Positions 18,973 through 30,420 are shown, counted from the first letter of the stretch. The stretch: DNA of 64,000 nucleotides from Alphaproteobacteria bacterium (GCA_016124205.1 WGOD01000001.1:186001-250000), one strand, 5' to 3'. Numbers and translations: made by a program. The notes: generated from the sequence alone by a model not told the origin.

Positions 18973-19076
18973 CCCTCATCCTGAGGTGCCGCCGTCAGGC
19001 GGCCTCGAAGGGCGAGGGGCGAGTCTGATTTCCCTCGCCCTTCGAGGCCCGCTTCGCGGGCACCTCAGGATGAGGG
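18973..19076. repeat. Large nested palindromic repeat, type B
   Basis: A 104-base cruciform-forming element. The outer arms CCCTCATCCTGAGGTGCC (18973-18990) and their complement (19059-19076) enclose a second pair, GGCCTCGAAGGGCGAGGG (19001-19018) and its complement (19032-19049), with small hairpins at GCCGTCAGGC and CGCTTCGCGG. It lies in the gap before the convergent end of the acyl-CoA ligase gene. The sequence resembles the 'CCTCATCCTGAGGTGCC' palindromes dispersed in many alphaproteobacterial genomes (established pattern, not checked here). The rest of the 205-base gap holds nothing else I can name. Confidence 0.8.
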
Positions 19077-19097
19077 AAATCTCTCAAGCCGCTGACC

Positions 19098-20744
19098 CTA
19101 AACCCCCGGGTCATCGGGGAAGCGGTAGTCCTTGTAGATTTCGCGCAGGCGCGTTTTCAGGATCTTGCCTGTGGCACCGATCGGCATTTCGTCGATGAAT
19201 TCGATGCCGTTCGGGATCCACCACTTCGCGACCTTGCCCTCGAGATACTCGATGATGGATTGCGGGTTCGGCTCCTTGCCGGGCAGCAGCTGGACGACCA
19301 GTAGCGGGCGTTCCTGCCACTTGGTGTGCGGCATGCCGACGGCGGCGGCCATGGCGATGTCCGGGTGGCCCATCGCGGCGTTTTCCAGATCGATCGAACT
19401 GATCCATTCGCCGCCGGATTTGATCACGTCCTTGGAACGGTCGGTGATCGTCATATAGCCGTCGCTGTCGAGATGGGCGACATCGCCGGTCTTGAACCAG
19501 CCATCGTCGGTGAAGCTGTCCCGGCCGGCGCCGCGGAAATAGCCCGACGCGATCCACGGACCGCGGACATGGACGTGTCCGGAGGACTGGCCGTCCCAGG
19601 GAAGTTCCTTGCCCTCGTCATCGACGATGCGCATGTCGACACCGTAAACGAGCCGGCCCTGCTTCAGCTTGACCTTCACCTCCTCTTCGCGATCGAGGCC
19701 TTCATGCTTGGGTAGCGGCGTGTTGACCGTGCCGAGCGGGCTCATCTCGGTCATGCCCCAGCCCTGCTGCATCACGACGTCGTAATTGTCTTCGTAAGCG
19801 CGCAGGAGCGCTTCGGGCAGGGCAGATCCACCGATGAGCACGCGCTCCACGCTGTCGATGCGCTTGTTGTTCTCGCGCAGATACTGCAGCAGGCCGAGCC
19901 AGACGGTCGGCACGCCGGCGACGTAGTTGACCTTCTCGGTCTCGATCAGCTCGTGCAGGCTGGCGCCGTCGAGCTGCGCGCCCGGCATGACCAGTTTCGC
20001 GCCGGTCATCGGCGTGGCGTAGGGGATGCCCCAGGCGTTGACGTGGAACATCGGTACGACGGGCAGGGCCACGCCCTTGGCGCCGACGCCGATCACGTCC
20101 GACGCGCAGGTCGCCATGGCGTGGAGCACGGTCGAGCGATGCGAGTAGAGCACGCCCTTCGGGTCGCCCGTCGTGCCGGAGGTGTAGCAAAGTCCGGCTG
20201 CGGCATTCTCGTCGAATTGCGGCCAGTCGAAATCCGGCTTGTGCGCGCCGATCAGGTCTTCATAGGCGACGGTCTTGATCTTGTTCTTGGACGTCAGTTC
20301 CGAGCCGCCAAGCACGACCCAGTGCTTCACCCCCTTGGCGTGCGGCGCGATCGCCTCGATCAGCGGGGCGAACTGCACGTCGAAGAAGACGGCTTTCGAC
20401 TGGGCGTGCTCGAGCATCCAGGCGATCTGGTCAGGCGCCAGACGGGGGTTCACCGTGTGAACGACGGCGCCGATGCCGGAGATGCCGTAATAGAGCTCGA
20501 AGTGACGGTGCGAGTTCCAGGCGATGGTGGAGACCCGGTCGGACGGCTTGATCTTCATCGCCCTGGTCAGGGCGTTCGCCAGCTGACCCGTCCGTGTCCA
20601 GGCGTCGCCATAGCCGTAACGATGGATCTGTCCGCTTTCGGGCAATCGGGTCACGATTTCGCGCTCGCCGTGGCAGCGCGCGCCGTGCCGCAAGATGCCC
20701 GAGATCATCAAGGGCATGTCCATCATTTCGCCACGCATCGTCAT
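19098..20744 (-). CDS. Fatty acyl-CoA ligase (AMP-forming)
   Basis: Activates a fatty or related carboxylic acid to its CoA thioester through an acyl-adenylate. The 548-residue protein has the P-loop YTSGTTGDPKGVLYSH (near 190), GWGMTEMSP, the ADP-binding DDGWFKTGDVA, the hinge DRSKDVIKSGGEWIS, and the C-terminal catalytic lysine in GATGKILKTRLRE. The closest general match is the medium/long-chain FadD/AlkK-type ligases; substrate length cannot be read from the sequence. Starts at 20744 and 20738 are both possible. It is a single-gene unit, divergent from the threonine dehydratase gene. Confidence 0.88.
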   Translation of the reverse strand: MTMRGEMMDMPLMISGILRHGARCHGEREIVTRLPESGQIHRYGYGDAWTRTGQLANALTRAMKIKPSDRVSTIAWNSHRHFELYYGISGIGAVVHTVNPRLAPDQIAWMLEHAQSKAVFFDVQFAPLIEAIAPHAKGVKHWVVLGGSELTSKNKIKTVAYEDLIGAHKPDFDWPQFDENAAAGLCYTSGTTGDPKGVLYSHRSTVLHAMATCASDVIGVGAKGVALPVVPMFHVNAWGIPYATPMTGAKLVMPGAQLDGASLHELIETEKVNYVAGVPTVWLGLLQYLRENNKRIDSVERVLIGGSALPEALLRAYEDNYDVVMQQGWGMTEMSPLGTVNTPLPKHEGLDREEEVKVKLKQGRLVYGVDMRIVDDEGKELPWDGQSSGHVHVRGPWIASGYFRGAGRDSFTDDGWFKTGDVAHLDSDGYMTITDRSKDVIKSGGEWISSIDLENAAMGHPDIAMAAAVGMPHTKWQERPLLVVQLLPGKEPNPQSIIEYLEGKVAKWWIPNGIEFIDEMPIGATGKILKTRLREIYKDYRFPDDPGV

Positions 20745-20874
20745 GTATTTCCTCCCCTTGGACGCATTTTTGCCGGTCCGTTATCGAGCATGAAACGCGG
20801 GATGACCGCCCCGCGCAATCCTTTTAGGAAATGGATCGCAACGGCTTGCAGTCGAGTCGATGAGGGAAGGACGA

Positions 20875-21861
20875 TTGATCGTGCAGCAACTGCCTGAATA
20901 TTTGGACATTCTGGACGCCGCGCGGCGGATCGCAGCCGAAGCCGTCCATACCCCGCTTTTGGAAAACGAAGTGCTGAACGTGCGAACCGGCGGAAGGGTG
21001 CTGATCAAGCCGGAATGCCTGCAGCGTACCGGATCTTTCAAATTTCGCGGTGCGTTCAACCGGCTCTCTCTGATTCCCGAAGCCGACCGGCCCCGGGGTG
21101 TGGTCGCCTTTTCCTCCGGAAACCACGCTCAGGGCGTGGCCTGTGCGGCCAAGCTTCTGGGCATTCCGGCGATCATCGTGATGCCCTCGGACGCCCCGAA
21201 GGTGAAAGCCGATGGCGTGCGCCGCTATGGCGCTGAGATCGTCGCCTATGACCGTGAAAAGGACGACCGGGAAGTCATCGCCGCCCGCTATGTCGAAGAG
21301 CGGGGCATGACGCTGGTGCCGTCCTATGACGACCCCTTCATCGTGGCCGGGCAGGGCACGTGCGGTCTGGAGATCGCCCGGAGCCTCGAGACTCTGAACC
21401 TGACGCCGGATGCGCTGGTGTGCTGCACGGGCGGGGGCGGGCTGATTGCCGGCATCGGCCTCGCCATGCGGCATCACTTCCCGCAGGTCGAGATCTGGGC
21501 GGCGGAACCAGAAGGCTTCGACGACCATGCGCGTTCGCTCGCGGCGGGGGAGCGCGTTTCGAATACGCGTCTCGGCGGTTCGCTTCAGGACGCCCTGCTG
21601 ACCCCGTCACCCGGGAAGATCACCTTTGCGCTCAATCAGCGTCAGCTGACCGGGGCCGTCCAGACGACGGACGACGAGGCGCTCGATTCGGTGGCGTTCG
21701 CCCACGCCAATCTGAAACTGGTCGCCGAGCCAGGCGGCGCGACCGCGCTCGGCGCGATCCTGTCGGGCAAGGTCGACGTGAAGGGGCGAACGGTCGTTTG
21801 CGTCGTGACTGGCGGCAATGTCGATCCGGATATCTACCGGCGCGCACTCGACCGTCTTTGA
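20875..21861 (+). CDS. Threonine/serine dehydratase (PLP, no regulatory domain)
   Basis: Deaminates threonine to 2-oxobutanoate, and probably serine to pyruvate. A fold-type II PLP enzyme of about 328 residues: the PLP lysine is in TGSFKFRGAFN, followed by SSGNHAQGVA and the phosphate-binding CTGGGGLIAGIG. There is no C-terminal ACT-like domain, so it resembles catabolic TdcB, serine racemase or EutB-type enzymes rather than allosteric IlvA. A GAGGGAAGG ribosome binding site (20862-20870) favours TTG at 20875 or GTG at 20881 over the in-frame ATG at 20860. With kbl and tdh nearby it adds a second threonine-degrading route. Confidence 0.85.
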   Translation: MIVQQLPEYLDILDAARRIAAEAVHTPLLENEVLNVRTGGRVLIKPECLQRTGSFKFRGAFNRLSLIPEADRPRGVVAFSSGNHAQGVACAAKLLGIPAIIVMPSDAPKVKADGVRRYGAEIVAYDREKDDREVIAARYVEERGMTLVPSYDDPFIVAGQGTCGLEIARSLETLNLTPDALVCCTGGGGLIAGIGLAMRHHFPQVEIWAAEPEGFDDHARSLAAGERVSNTRLGGSLQDALLTPSPGKITFALNQRQLTGAVQTTDDEALDSVAFAHANLKLVAEPGGATALGAILSGKVDVKGRTVVCVVTGGNVDPDIYRRALDRL

Positions 21862-21862
21862 T

Positions 21863-23908
21863 CTAGCGCCGCCAGTTCGGCGAGCCGCGGTTGAGGTCAT
21901 CCATGATCCGCAAGGGCACGGGTGAACCGTCGCCGAGACGGTAGCGGTAGACCTGCGTGTTCTCGATGATGCGCTGAACGTAGTTCCGGGTCTCCGAGAA
22001 GGGGATCATCTCGATCCAGTCGATCGGATCGACCCCGGCCGCACGCGGGTCGCCATAGTCCTCCATCCAGGCCCGCGAGCGGTGCCCGCCGGCGTTGTAG
22101 CCGGCGAACGACAGGATGTAGGAACCGTCGAACTCGTCGATCACTTCCTGCAGATGGTAGAGGCCGAGGCGCATATTGTAGTCGGCGTCATAGCTCAGCC
22201 ATTCGAAGTGATAGGGCAGGCCGACCTGCCGCGCGGTGGCCCGGGCAGTCGCCGGCATCATCTGCATCATGCCGCGCGCCCCGGCACTCGAAATCGCGGT
22301 GGCGTCGAATTCGGTTTCCTGGCGGATGATCCCGTGGACCACCGCGGTCTCAGGCGTGGCATAGGGCACGTCGGGCAAGTCGATGATCGGATAGGAATCG
22401 CTGGTCAGGACATGCCAGCGGTACCCCGCAGCCTTTGCGGCCCGCACCGCTTCGCGATTGTTCAGGTATTCGCGCGCGACACCGGCGAGGAGGCGGCTTT
22501 CCTGCGGGTCTTCCAGCTCGTCATCGAGATGGAAGATGAAGACGCGGAAGTAATAACCCTCGTCCATTTCACCCAGCAGACGCAGGGCGCGGACGACTGG
22601 ACGGCTCTCGAACGTCCGCCGGACGTCATCCGACGGTTCCAGATCGGGGGGCAGGGACAACATGGCGTCGTCGCCTTCAAGCTCCACGATCGCCAGCTGG
22701 CCATAATACGCGGTCTGGTGCTCGGCGGCCTGCCGGTAATAGGTCTCGGCCAGTTCGGCATTGCCCATCGCGGCCGCGGCGCGGCCCTGCCAATAGCGGC
22801 CACGCGAAACCGAGACCGGATAGGAGACCCCCTCGGCGAGACGCGTGAAATGCTCGAGCGCGACTGCCGGACGGTCGAGGAAACGCAGGGCGAACCAGCC
22901 CGCGAGGAATTCGGCATCGGCGAAGTCCGCGCCTTCCGACATGCCGTTGGCGGCGGCCAGATCGTAGGCGGTCTGGAACTCGCGGTCGCGGATCAGATCG
23001 AGAATGGCGAGCCGGCGTTCCAGCCAGATCGCTTCCAGCGCTTCATGGTTTGGATATTCGGCCGGGATCTGTTGCAGCAGTTCCAGCGCACCGGAATCCA
23101 TCCCTGCGCGGCGGCGCCAGCGCGCCCTCTCGTAGAGCAGGCCGGTATGGTTGGCGAGGGAGGCCGGGACGGCCTCGACGGCGGAATCGACTCCGCCTGA
23201 TCGCCCGGCCAGGCGGATGCGGGCATTGACGAGCGCGCGCCAGCCATCGCTCAGGACGGGCATCAGCGCTGACGCGGCGGTGCGCTGGTCTTCCCATAGC
23301 AGCATATCGGCCCGCGCCTGATGATCCTCGGCGCGCAGACGGCGGCGGTGCGCGGCCAGAATTTCGGTCTGCCGGTAAAGCCGGAAGGTGTTGTGCCGCC
23401 AGGCGTCACGGATCAGTTCCGTGCCCTGCGATTCCGCACCCGACGCGAGATAGGCTTCGCCGAGCGCGATCTTGCCTTCGCCAGACTGGGGCGGATTGTT
23501 CTGGAACCAGCCCGCGATGAAGACCGGCGACAGGCCGGAGGTCGCGATCTTGAACTCGGCTTCGCGCCGAATGAAGGTGTATTGCGGCCACCCTTCAAGC
23601 TCGTCGAGGGCGAGGTCGAGCTCCATGAAGGTGGCGCTCTCGTCCGAGGTCGCGATCCGCCACAGAAGGATGTTGCGCGCGACCGTGTCGGACAGGCGGC
23701 TGCGAATGTCGCGCACGCGGTCCCATTCACCCTCGGATGCGGCGCGCAGGCCAGCGCGGAACAGGGTGAAGTCGTGATCGTCGAGATAGGCGGAATGGTT
23801 CGGTACGTCGGGCTTCAGCCGCGGTGCAGGGCCACTGTTCTGGGCGAGGACCGGCGGCGCGAGCGCGACCGTCAACAGTCCGATGAGGGCAATCACACGG
23901 ATCATCAT
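21863..23908 (-). CDS. slt: Soluble lytic murein transglycosylase (Slt70-like)
   Basis: Periplasmic enzyme that cleaves the MurNAc-GlcNAc bond, producing 1,6-anhydromuropeptides. The 681-residue protein begins with a signal peptide (MMIRVIALIGLLTVALAPPVLA), continues with a long alpha-superhelical region of roughly 450 residues, and ends with an SLT domain: the catalytic glutamate in HGIIRQETEFDATAISSAGARGMMQ, then MPATA, YNMRLG and AGYNAGG. The frame is open for another 135 codons upstream, but that part runs antisense into dapA; the ATG at 23908 with its signal peptide is the true start. It is divergent from dapA, as in many alphaproteobacteria. Confidence 0.92.
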   Translation of the reverse strand: MMIRVIALIGLLTVALAPPVLAQNSGPAPRLKPDVPNHSAYLDDHDFTLFRAGLRAASEGEWDRVRDIRSRLSDTVARNILLWRIATSDESATFMELDLALDELEGWPQYTFIRREAEFKIATSGLSPVFIAGWFQNNPPQSGEGKIALGEAYLASGAESQGTELIRDAWRHNTFRLYRQTEILAAHRRRLRAEDHQARADMLLWEDQRTAASALMPVLSDGWRALVNARIRLAGRSGGVDSAVEAVPASLANHTGLLYERARWRRRAGMDSGALELLQQIPAEYPNHEALEAIWLERRLAILDLIRDREFQTAYDLAAANGMSEGADFADAEFLAGWFALRFLDRPAVALEHFTRLAEGVSYPVSVSRGRYWQGRAAAAMGNAELAETYYRQAAEHQTAYYGQLAIVELEGDDAMLSLPPDLEPSDDVRRTFESRPVVRALRLLGEMDEGYYFRVFIFHLDDELEDPQESRLLAGVAREYLNNREAVRAAKAAGYRWHVLTSDSYPIIDLPDVPYATPETAVVHGIIRQETEFDATAISSAGARGMMQMMPATARATARQVGLPYHFEWLSYDADYNMRLGLYHLQEVIDEFDGSYILSFAGYNAGGHRSRAWMEDYGDPRAAGVDPIDWIEMIPFSETRNYVQRIIENTQVYRYRLGDGSPVPLRIMDDLNRGSPNWRR

Positions 23909-23990
23909 GGGGGCGAAACGTTCTTTGCGCGCTGTATGTTGCGTATCATGATGCAGCGATGCGGCGTCTGTCCACAGCGTTCCGGGTCCC

Positions 23991-24019
23991 TTGGCGGACG
24001 TGGTGCAGATGGATATGGT
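23991..24019 (+). promoter_or_regulatory. Candidate sigma-70-type promoter of dapA
   Basis: TTGGCG (23991-23996) and TATGGT (24014-24019) are separated by 17 bases and end 34 bases before the dapA ATG at 24054. Match and spacing are reasonable for a housekeeping promoter in GC-rich DNA. Assigned by eye only. Confidence 0.45.
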
Positions 24020-24053
24020 CCGCGCCCTTCGATCCGAGACAGAGGTCTGACAC

Positions 24054-24926
24054 ATGTTCCGCGGTTCCCTGACTGCACTGGTGACCCCGTTCAAGAATGG
24101 TGCCGTCGATGAGGGCGCTTTCGAGGCGCTGGTCGAGCGCCAGATCGAGGCGGGCACGCACGGCCTTGTCCCGATGGGGACCACCGGGGAATCGCCGACC
24201 CTGTCCAAGGACGAGCACTTCCGCGTCGTCGAACACTGCCTCAGCATCGTCGACGGCCGCGTTCCGGTGATCACCGGAACGGGTTCGAATTCGACCGATG
24301 TCGCGATCGGCAATCAGCACAAGGCGAAGGAGCTGGGCGCGGCGGCCGGCCTCGTGGTCTCGCCGTACTACAACAAGCCGTCCCAGGCCGGGCTCTTCGA
24401 GCATTTCAAGGCGATCAATGACGCCGTCGATCTGCCGATCATCGTCTACAACATCCCGGGCCGGTCCGTGGTCGACATCTCCAACGAGACGATGGCGCGG
24501 ATTGCCGGACTGTCGCGCGTGATCGGGGTGAAGGATGCGACCGGCGATCTGACCCGGGTCAGCGCGCTACGTCATCTGATCGGACCCGATTTCGTCCAGC
24601 TGTCGGGCGAGGACGGCACGGCGCTCGCCTACAATGCGGCCGGCGGGGTCGGCTGTATTTCCGTTACGGCGAATGTCGCGCCGGCGCTGTGCGCGCAACT
24701 GCAGGAGGCGACGCTCGCGGGCCGGTTCGAGGACGCGCTGGCGATCCAGGACAAGCTGTGGCCGCTGCACCGCGCGCTCTTCCTCGCCCCGAGCCCGGGA
24801 CCGGCGAAGTACGCGCTGTCGCTGCTCGGCCTGTGCGGGGACGAGTTGCGCCTGCCGCTGGTCGGACCGGACGACGCGGTGAAGGCTGAAGTCCGCGCCG
24901 CGATGGAACATGCGGGGCTGCTGTGA
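24054..24926 (+). CDS. dapA: 4-hydroxy-tetrahydrodipicolinate synthase
   Basis: Condenses pyruvate with aspartate semialdehyde, the first committed step towards lysine and meso-diaminopimelate for peptidoglycan. The 290-residue TIM-barrel class I aldolase shows GTTGESPTL, the catalytic tyrosine in [10 protein letters not shown], and the Schiff-base lysine in [10 protein letters not shown]. The start ATG gives [13 protein letters not shown], the standard N-terminus. Its stop overlaps the GTG of smpB, an arrangement common in this class. Pairing with the divergent slt fits a cell-wall theme. Confidence 0.96.
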   Translation: MFRGSLTALVTPFKNGAVDEGAFEALVERQIEAGTHGLVPMGTTGESPTLSKDEHFRVVEHCLSIVDGRVPVITGTGSNSTDVAIGNQHKAKELGAAAGLVVSPYYNKPSQAGLFEHFKAINDAVDLPIIVYNIPGRSVVDISNETMARIAGLSRVIGVKDATGDLTRVSALRHLIGPDFVQLSGEDGTALAYNAAGGVGCISVTANVAPALCAQLQEATLAGRFEDALAIQDKLWPLHRALFLAPSPGPAKYALSLLGLCGDELRLPLVGPDDAVKAEVRAAMEHAGLL

Positions 24927-25387
24927 GTCAGAAAAGCAATGATGCCGTCGCGGTCAATCGCCGCGCCCGCTTCGACTACGAAGTCGAGGAGACATACGAG
25001 GCCGGCATCCAGCTCGTCGGCAGCGAGGTGAAATCCCTGCGCGACGGCCGGGCGAACATCGCCGAAGCCTATGTCGGACCGGAAGGCGACGAGATCTATC
25101 TGATCAACGCCGACATCCCGCCCTACAGCCATGGCAACCAGTTCAATCACGAGCCGCGCCGCAAGCGGAAACTCCTGCTCAATCGCAAGGAGATCAACAA
25201 GCTGGCCGGTGCGGTGCAGAAGGAAGGGCGGACGATCGTTCCGCTGCGGCTCTATTTCAACGGCCGCGGGCTCGCCAAGCTTCAGATCGGCCTCGCCAAG
25301 GGCAAGAAGACGATTGACAAGCGCGAGACGATCAAGCGTCGCGACTGGGATCGCAACAAGCACCGCCTGATGAAGAATTTCGGCTAA
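24923..25387 (+). CDS. smpB: SsrA-binding protein
   Basis: Binds tmRNA and delivers it to ribosomes stalled on broken messages (trans-translation). The 154-residue protein has the OB-fold signatures [28 protein letters not shown] and [12 protein letters not shown], and the basic C-terminal tail [20 protein letters not shown]. The GTG start overlaps the dapA stop. The tmRNA gene (ssrA) is not in this window. The 3' end overlaps the convergent UDG gene by 4 bases. Confidence 0.96.
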   Translation: MSQKSNDAVAVNRRARFDYEVEETYEAGIQLVGSEVKSLRDGRANIAEAYVGPEGDEIYLINADIPPYSHGNQFNHEPRRKRKLLLNRKEINKLAGAVQKEGRTIVPLRLYFNGRGLAKLQIGLAKGKKTIDKRETIKRRDWDRNKHRLMKNFG

Positions 25388-26034
25388 CGGCCGAGAAAGC
25401 GCCGGATCGCACCGAACACATCGTCGAACATGGCTTCGGTGAGCCGTCCGGTGTTCGTGTTGTACCGGGAGCAGTGATAGCTGTCGAAAAGCCGGACCTT
25501 CCCGTGCGGACCGTCGAGATCGGCTTCCGCGCCATGGGCGAAGGTTGCCGCATTCAGCTTGTAGCCCAGCGTCTTCAGCGTGTTGTCGTGTGCGATCTTT
25601 CCCAGCGCCAGGATGGCTTTGAGCCGGGGCAGGGCCGCGAAGCGCGCCTCGAGATAGGGGCGGCACTGGTTCGCTTCCGCGGTTTCCGGCTTGTTCTCTG
25701 GCGGGACGCAGCGCACGGCATTGGTGATCATCACACCGTCGAGCGTCACGCCATCCCCGGCATGCGCCGCGTAGGTGCCGCGCGAGAAGCCGTGCTTTTC
25801 CAGCGTCGCGTAGAGCAGGTCGCCGGCATAATCGCCGGTGAATGGGCGGCCGGTCTGGTTCGCGCCCTTGAGGCCCGGCGCCAGACCGACGATCAGAAAC
25901 TCGGCGTGCGGATCACCGAAGGACGGGACCGGTGCGTTGAAGAAGGACGGATAGGCCGCTGCATTCGCTTCGCGGAACGCCACGAGGCGCGGACAGAGCG
26001 GGCAGTCGAGCGGCGGCTCGGGCGGGACCGGCAT
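25384..26034 (-). CDS. Uracil-DNA glycosylase, UDGb (family 5) type
   Basis: Base-excision repair enzyme removing uracil and related deaminated bases. The 216-residue protein has CPLCPRLV at the N-terminus and further cysteines in AVRCVPP and NQCRPYL, the four ligands expected for the [4Fe-4S] cluster. Motif 1 is [19 protein letters not shown], lacking the catalytic Asp/Asn of families 1-4 as in UDGb, and motif 2 is HCSRYN (HxSxxN). The ATG at 26034 overlaps the stop of the NYN gene by one base, so the longer open frame to 26196 is not used. Family 4 (UDGa) is the alternative. Confidence 0.85.
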   Translation of the reverse strand: MPVPPEPPLDCPLCPRLVAFREANAAAYPSFFNAPVPSFGDPHAEFLIVGLAPGLKGANQTGRPFTGDYAGDLLYATLEKHGFSRGTYAAHAGDGVTLDGVMITNAVRCVPPENKPETAEANQCRPYLEARFAALPRLKAILALGKIAHDNTLKTLGYKLNAATFAHGAEADLDGPHGKVRLFDSYHCSRYNTNTGRLTEAMFDDVFGAIRRFLGR

Positions 26035-26585
26035 CAGTCGGCGTTGCGCGGTTCGCGGGCTTCCCGGCCGATCAGCTTTTCGAGATCGGCAACGTCGATG
26101 AACGCATCGGCCTGACGGCGCAGATCGTCGGAAATCATCGAAGGCTGCGACTTCATCGAGGAGACGACCGACACGCGCGTACCCCGGCGCTGGCAAGCCT
26201 CGACGGCGGAGCGGAAATCACCATCGCCGGAGAACAGAACGATGTGGTCGAGCCAGGCAGAGGCCTCGATCAGGTCGACCGCCATCTCCACATCCATGTC
26301 GCCCTTCACCCGGCGGCGGCCGGTTTCGTCTGTGTATTCCTTGGCCGGCTTGGTGACGACGTTGAAGCCGTTGTAGGCGAGCCAGTCGACGAGCGGGCGC
26401 AGCGGGGTGTAGTCCTCGGTCTCGAGCAGGGCGGTGTAATAGTTGGCGCGGATCAGACGGCCGCGTTTCTTGAATTCTTCCAGAAGCTTGCGGTAATCGA
26501 TGTCGAAATCGAGCGCTTTAGAGGTCGAGTAGAGATTGGCACCGTCGATAAAAAGGCCGATGCGGTCATTGGGATAAAAGGTCAT
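26034..26585 (-). CDS. NYN-domain (LabA/DUF88-like) putative RNase
   Basis: A 183-residue protein with the PIN-like NYN fold. Acidic residues expected to hold catalytic metal are D14 (LFIDGANLY), D96/D98 (KGDMDVEMAVD), D104 and D121/D123 (LFSGDGDFRSAVEAC). Proteins of this family are RNA-processing nucleases or regulators; the substrate here is unknown. The gene is translationally coupled to the UDG gene (TGATG overlap). Its ATG overlaps the folK ATG in opposite orientation at 26583-26586, so the divergent promoters must lie inside the partner's coding sequence or elsewhere. Confidence 0.82.
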   Translation of the reverse strand: MTFYPNDRIGLFIDGANLYSTSKALDFDIDYRKLLEEFKKRGRLIRANYYTALLETEDYTPLRPLVDWLAYNGFNVVTKPAKEYTDETGRRRVKGDMDVEMAVDLIEASAWLDHIVLFSGDGDFRSAVEACQRRGTRVSVVSSMKSQPSMISDDLRRQADAFIDVADLEKLIGREAREPRNAD

Positions 26586-27123
26586 GGGAATCGATCCTCA
26601 AATGGGTCAACAAACACGGCCGGTCCGCGCCTTGATCGCGCTTGGCGGAAACCTGCCGTGGCAAGACATAGCGCCCGAGCAGCTTTTACCCAAGGTGTTC
26701 GACGCACTCGATGGCGAAGAAATCCGGGTCCTTGCCCGGTCGTCGCTGTGGCGCACACCCGCCTGGCCCGATCCGTCCGCGCCGGCTTACGTGAATGCCG
26801 CCGTGGCCATCGAAACGATCCTCGATCCGCAAGCGCTGCTCAGACGCCTGCATGCGGTCGAACGACGGTTCGGCCGGGAGCGCGGCGAAGACCGCAATCA
26901 GTCGCGCACGCTCGACCTCGATATCATCGACTTTGGCGGTCAACGGATCGATACGCCCGAGCTGACACTTCCGCACCCGCGCGCGGCGAGCCGCGCCTTT
27001 GTACTTCTGCCACTTCAGGAAGTCGCTCCGGACTGGGTTGATCCTGCATCAGGGCAGGGGATCGACGCACTGATCCTGGGCTTGCCGGACAGCGATGTGA
27101 CCGCCTGCGTCCGGATCGGCTGA
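26584..27123 (+). CDS. folK: 2-amino-4-hydroxy-6-hydroxymethyldihydropteridine diphosphokinase
   Basis: Transfers diphosphate from ATP to hydroxymethyl-dihydropterin in folate synthesis. The 179-residue protein has LIALGGNLP, SSLWRTPAWPDPSAPAYVNA, RFGRERGEDRNQSRTLDLDII and the closing LPHPRAASRAFVLLPL, all standard. Start choice is open: ATG 26584 overlaps the divergent NYN start, whereas ATG 26602 gives a more usual N-terminus (MGQQTRPVRALIALGG); neither has a strong ribosome binding site. No folP or folB lies beside it. Confidence 0.92.
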   Translation: MGIDPQMGQQTRPVRALIALGGNLPWQDIAPEQLLPKVFDALDGEEIRVLARSSLWRTPAWPDPSAPAYVNAAVAIETILDPQALLRRLHAVERRFGRERGEDRNQSRTLDLDIIDFGGQRIDTPELTLPHPRAASRAFVLLPLQEVAPDWVDPASGQGIDALILGLPDSDVTACVRIG

Positions 27124-27146
27124 ATTCTTCCGTTGTGCAATGCGGC

Positions 27147-27177
27147 AGACCCCTTGCCGGACTGGCCAATGGGGTCT
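27147..27177 (+). other. Stem-loop in the rpoZ leader
   Basis: AGACCCC (27147-27153) pairs with GGGGTCT (27171-27177), with an inner GCC/GGC pair, in the 104-base gap between folK and rpoZ. There is no T-tract. It could end folK transcription with help or sit in the rpoZ 5' leader. Nothing else recognisable lies in this gap. Confidence 0.35.
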
Positions 27178-27227
27178 AAACAGCGCGGTTCCAAGCCACC
27201 GGGCTGACAAGCAAGGAGACCGCGCGC

Positions 27228-27596
27228 ATGGCTCGCGTCACCGTCGAAGACTGCATCGAAAAAGTCCCGAACCGCTTCAAGCTGGTTCTTCTCGCCGCGC
27301 ACCGCGCCCGCAATATCTCCGCAGGTTCCGCGCTGACCATTGACCGCGACAACGACAAGAACCCGGTCGTGGCGCTGCGCGAGATTGCGGACGACACGGT
27401 CGATCTCGACGTGCTGGGCGAGAGCCTGGTTTCCGGCCTGCAGCGCGTCCTGCCGAGCGAGGACGACGACGAGCAGGATGCCGACAACAACGTTCCGCAG
27501 ATCGAAGCGAAGCCCGCCGTGGCCGAGCCGGATGAAGCGGAAATGCTGAAAGCGCTGCAGAGCGACCGTGACGGCGCTCCGGACACGCGCTTCTAG
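27228..27596 (+). CDS. rpoZ: DNA-directed RNA polymerase subunit omega
   Basis: Omega chaperones beta-prime folding and forms part of a ppGpp-binding site in proteobacterial RNA polymerase. The 122-residue protein opens with [31 protein letters not shown], the signature block, then [16 protein letters not shown]. The C-terminal 50 residues are acidic and low-complexity, as often in this class. AAGGAG precedes the ATG. It lies 6 bases upstream of the (p)ppGpp synthetase gene, so maker and target of ppGpp are probably co-transcribed. Confidence 0.96.
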   Translation: MARVTVEDCIEKVPNRFKLVLLAAHRARNISAGSALTIDRDNDKNPVVALREIADDTVDLDVLGESLVSGLQRVLPSEDDDEQDADNNVPQIEAKPAVAEPDEAEMLKALQSDRDGAPDTRF

Positions 27597-27602
27597 TCGG
27601 GC

Positions 27603-29830
<2,228 letters not shown>

Positions 29831-29834
<4 letters not shown>

Positions 29835-30418
29835 CGAAGGACGAAGTGCTGGACGAATTCCGGGCGGCGGGCGCGCTGAAGGAAGGGCATTTCATCCTGT
29901 CGTCCGGCCTCAGAAGCCCGGTCTTCCTGATGAAGGCGCTGGTCTTTGCCGACGCGAAGCGCACCGAAAAGCTGTGTGCGGCGCTGGCGGAGAAGGTTCG
30001 CGGCGAACTCTCTGACCAACCGACCATTGTCGTGTCGCCGGCCGTCGGCGGTATCGTGCCGGGCTATGAGATGGGTCGGCAGATGGGTCTGCCCGCGATC
30101 TATGTCGAGCGCGAGGAAGGCGAATTCCGCCTTCGGCGCGGCTTCGAGCTCGGCCCCGATGACAAGGTGCTGGTGGTCGAGGATATCGTCACGACCGGCC
30201 TGTCATCGCGCGAATGCATCGATGCGATCAAGGCGACCGGCGCAACCGTGCTGGCTGAAGCCTGCCTGGTGGACCGCTCGGGCGGCGAGGCCGATGTCGG
30301 CGTGCCGCTGATCTCACTCGCGCAGGTGAAATTCCCGGCTTATGCGCCGGACGATCTGCCGCCCGAACTGGCCGCGATCCCGGCGACCAAGCCGGGCAGC
30401 CGCGGACTGAAGGCCTGA
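29831..30418 (+). CDS. pyrE: Orotate phosphoribosyltransferase
   Basis: Forms orotidine 5'-monophosphate from orotate and PRPP in UMP synthesis. The 195-residue protein shows [14 protein letters not shown], the flexible catalytic region with [15 protein letters not shown], and the PRPP loop [16 protein letters not shown]. The ATG at 29831 overlaps the rsh stop; an in-frame codon 60 bases upstream lies inside rsh and is not used. Part of the rpoZ-rsh-pyrE-pdxJ-acpS-rnc-era run. Confidence 0.95.
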
Positions 30419-30420
30419 CC

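Noticed and set aside
18973-19076. CRISPR array or transposon end
   Set aside because: There is one inverted repeat only, no regularly spaced direct repeats, no transposase, and no target-site duplication that I can see.
23909-24313. N-terminal extension of the lytic transglycosylase by 135 codons
   Set aside because: This segment is antisense to dapA and precedes a perfect signal peptide at the internal ATG (23908).
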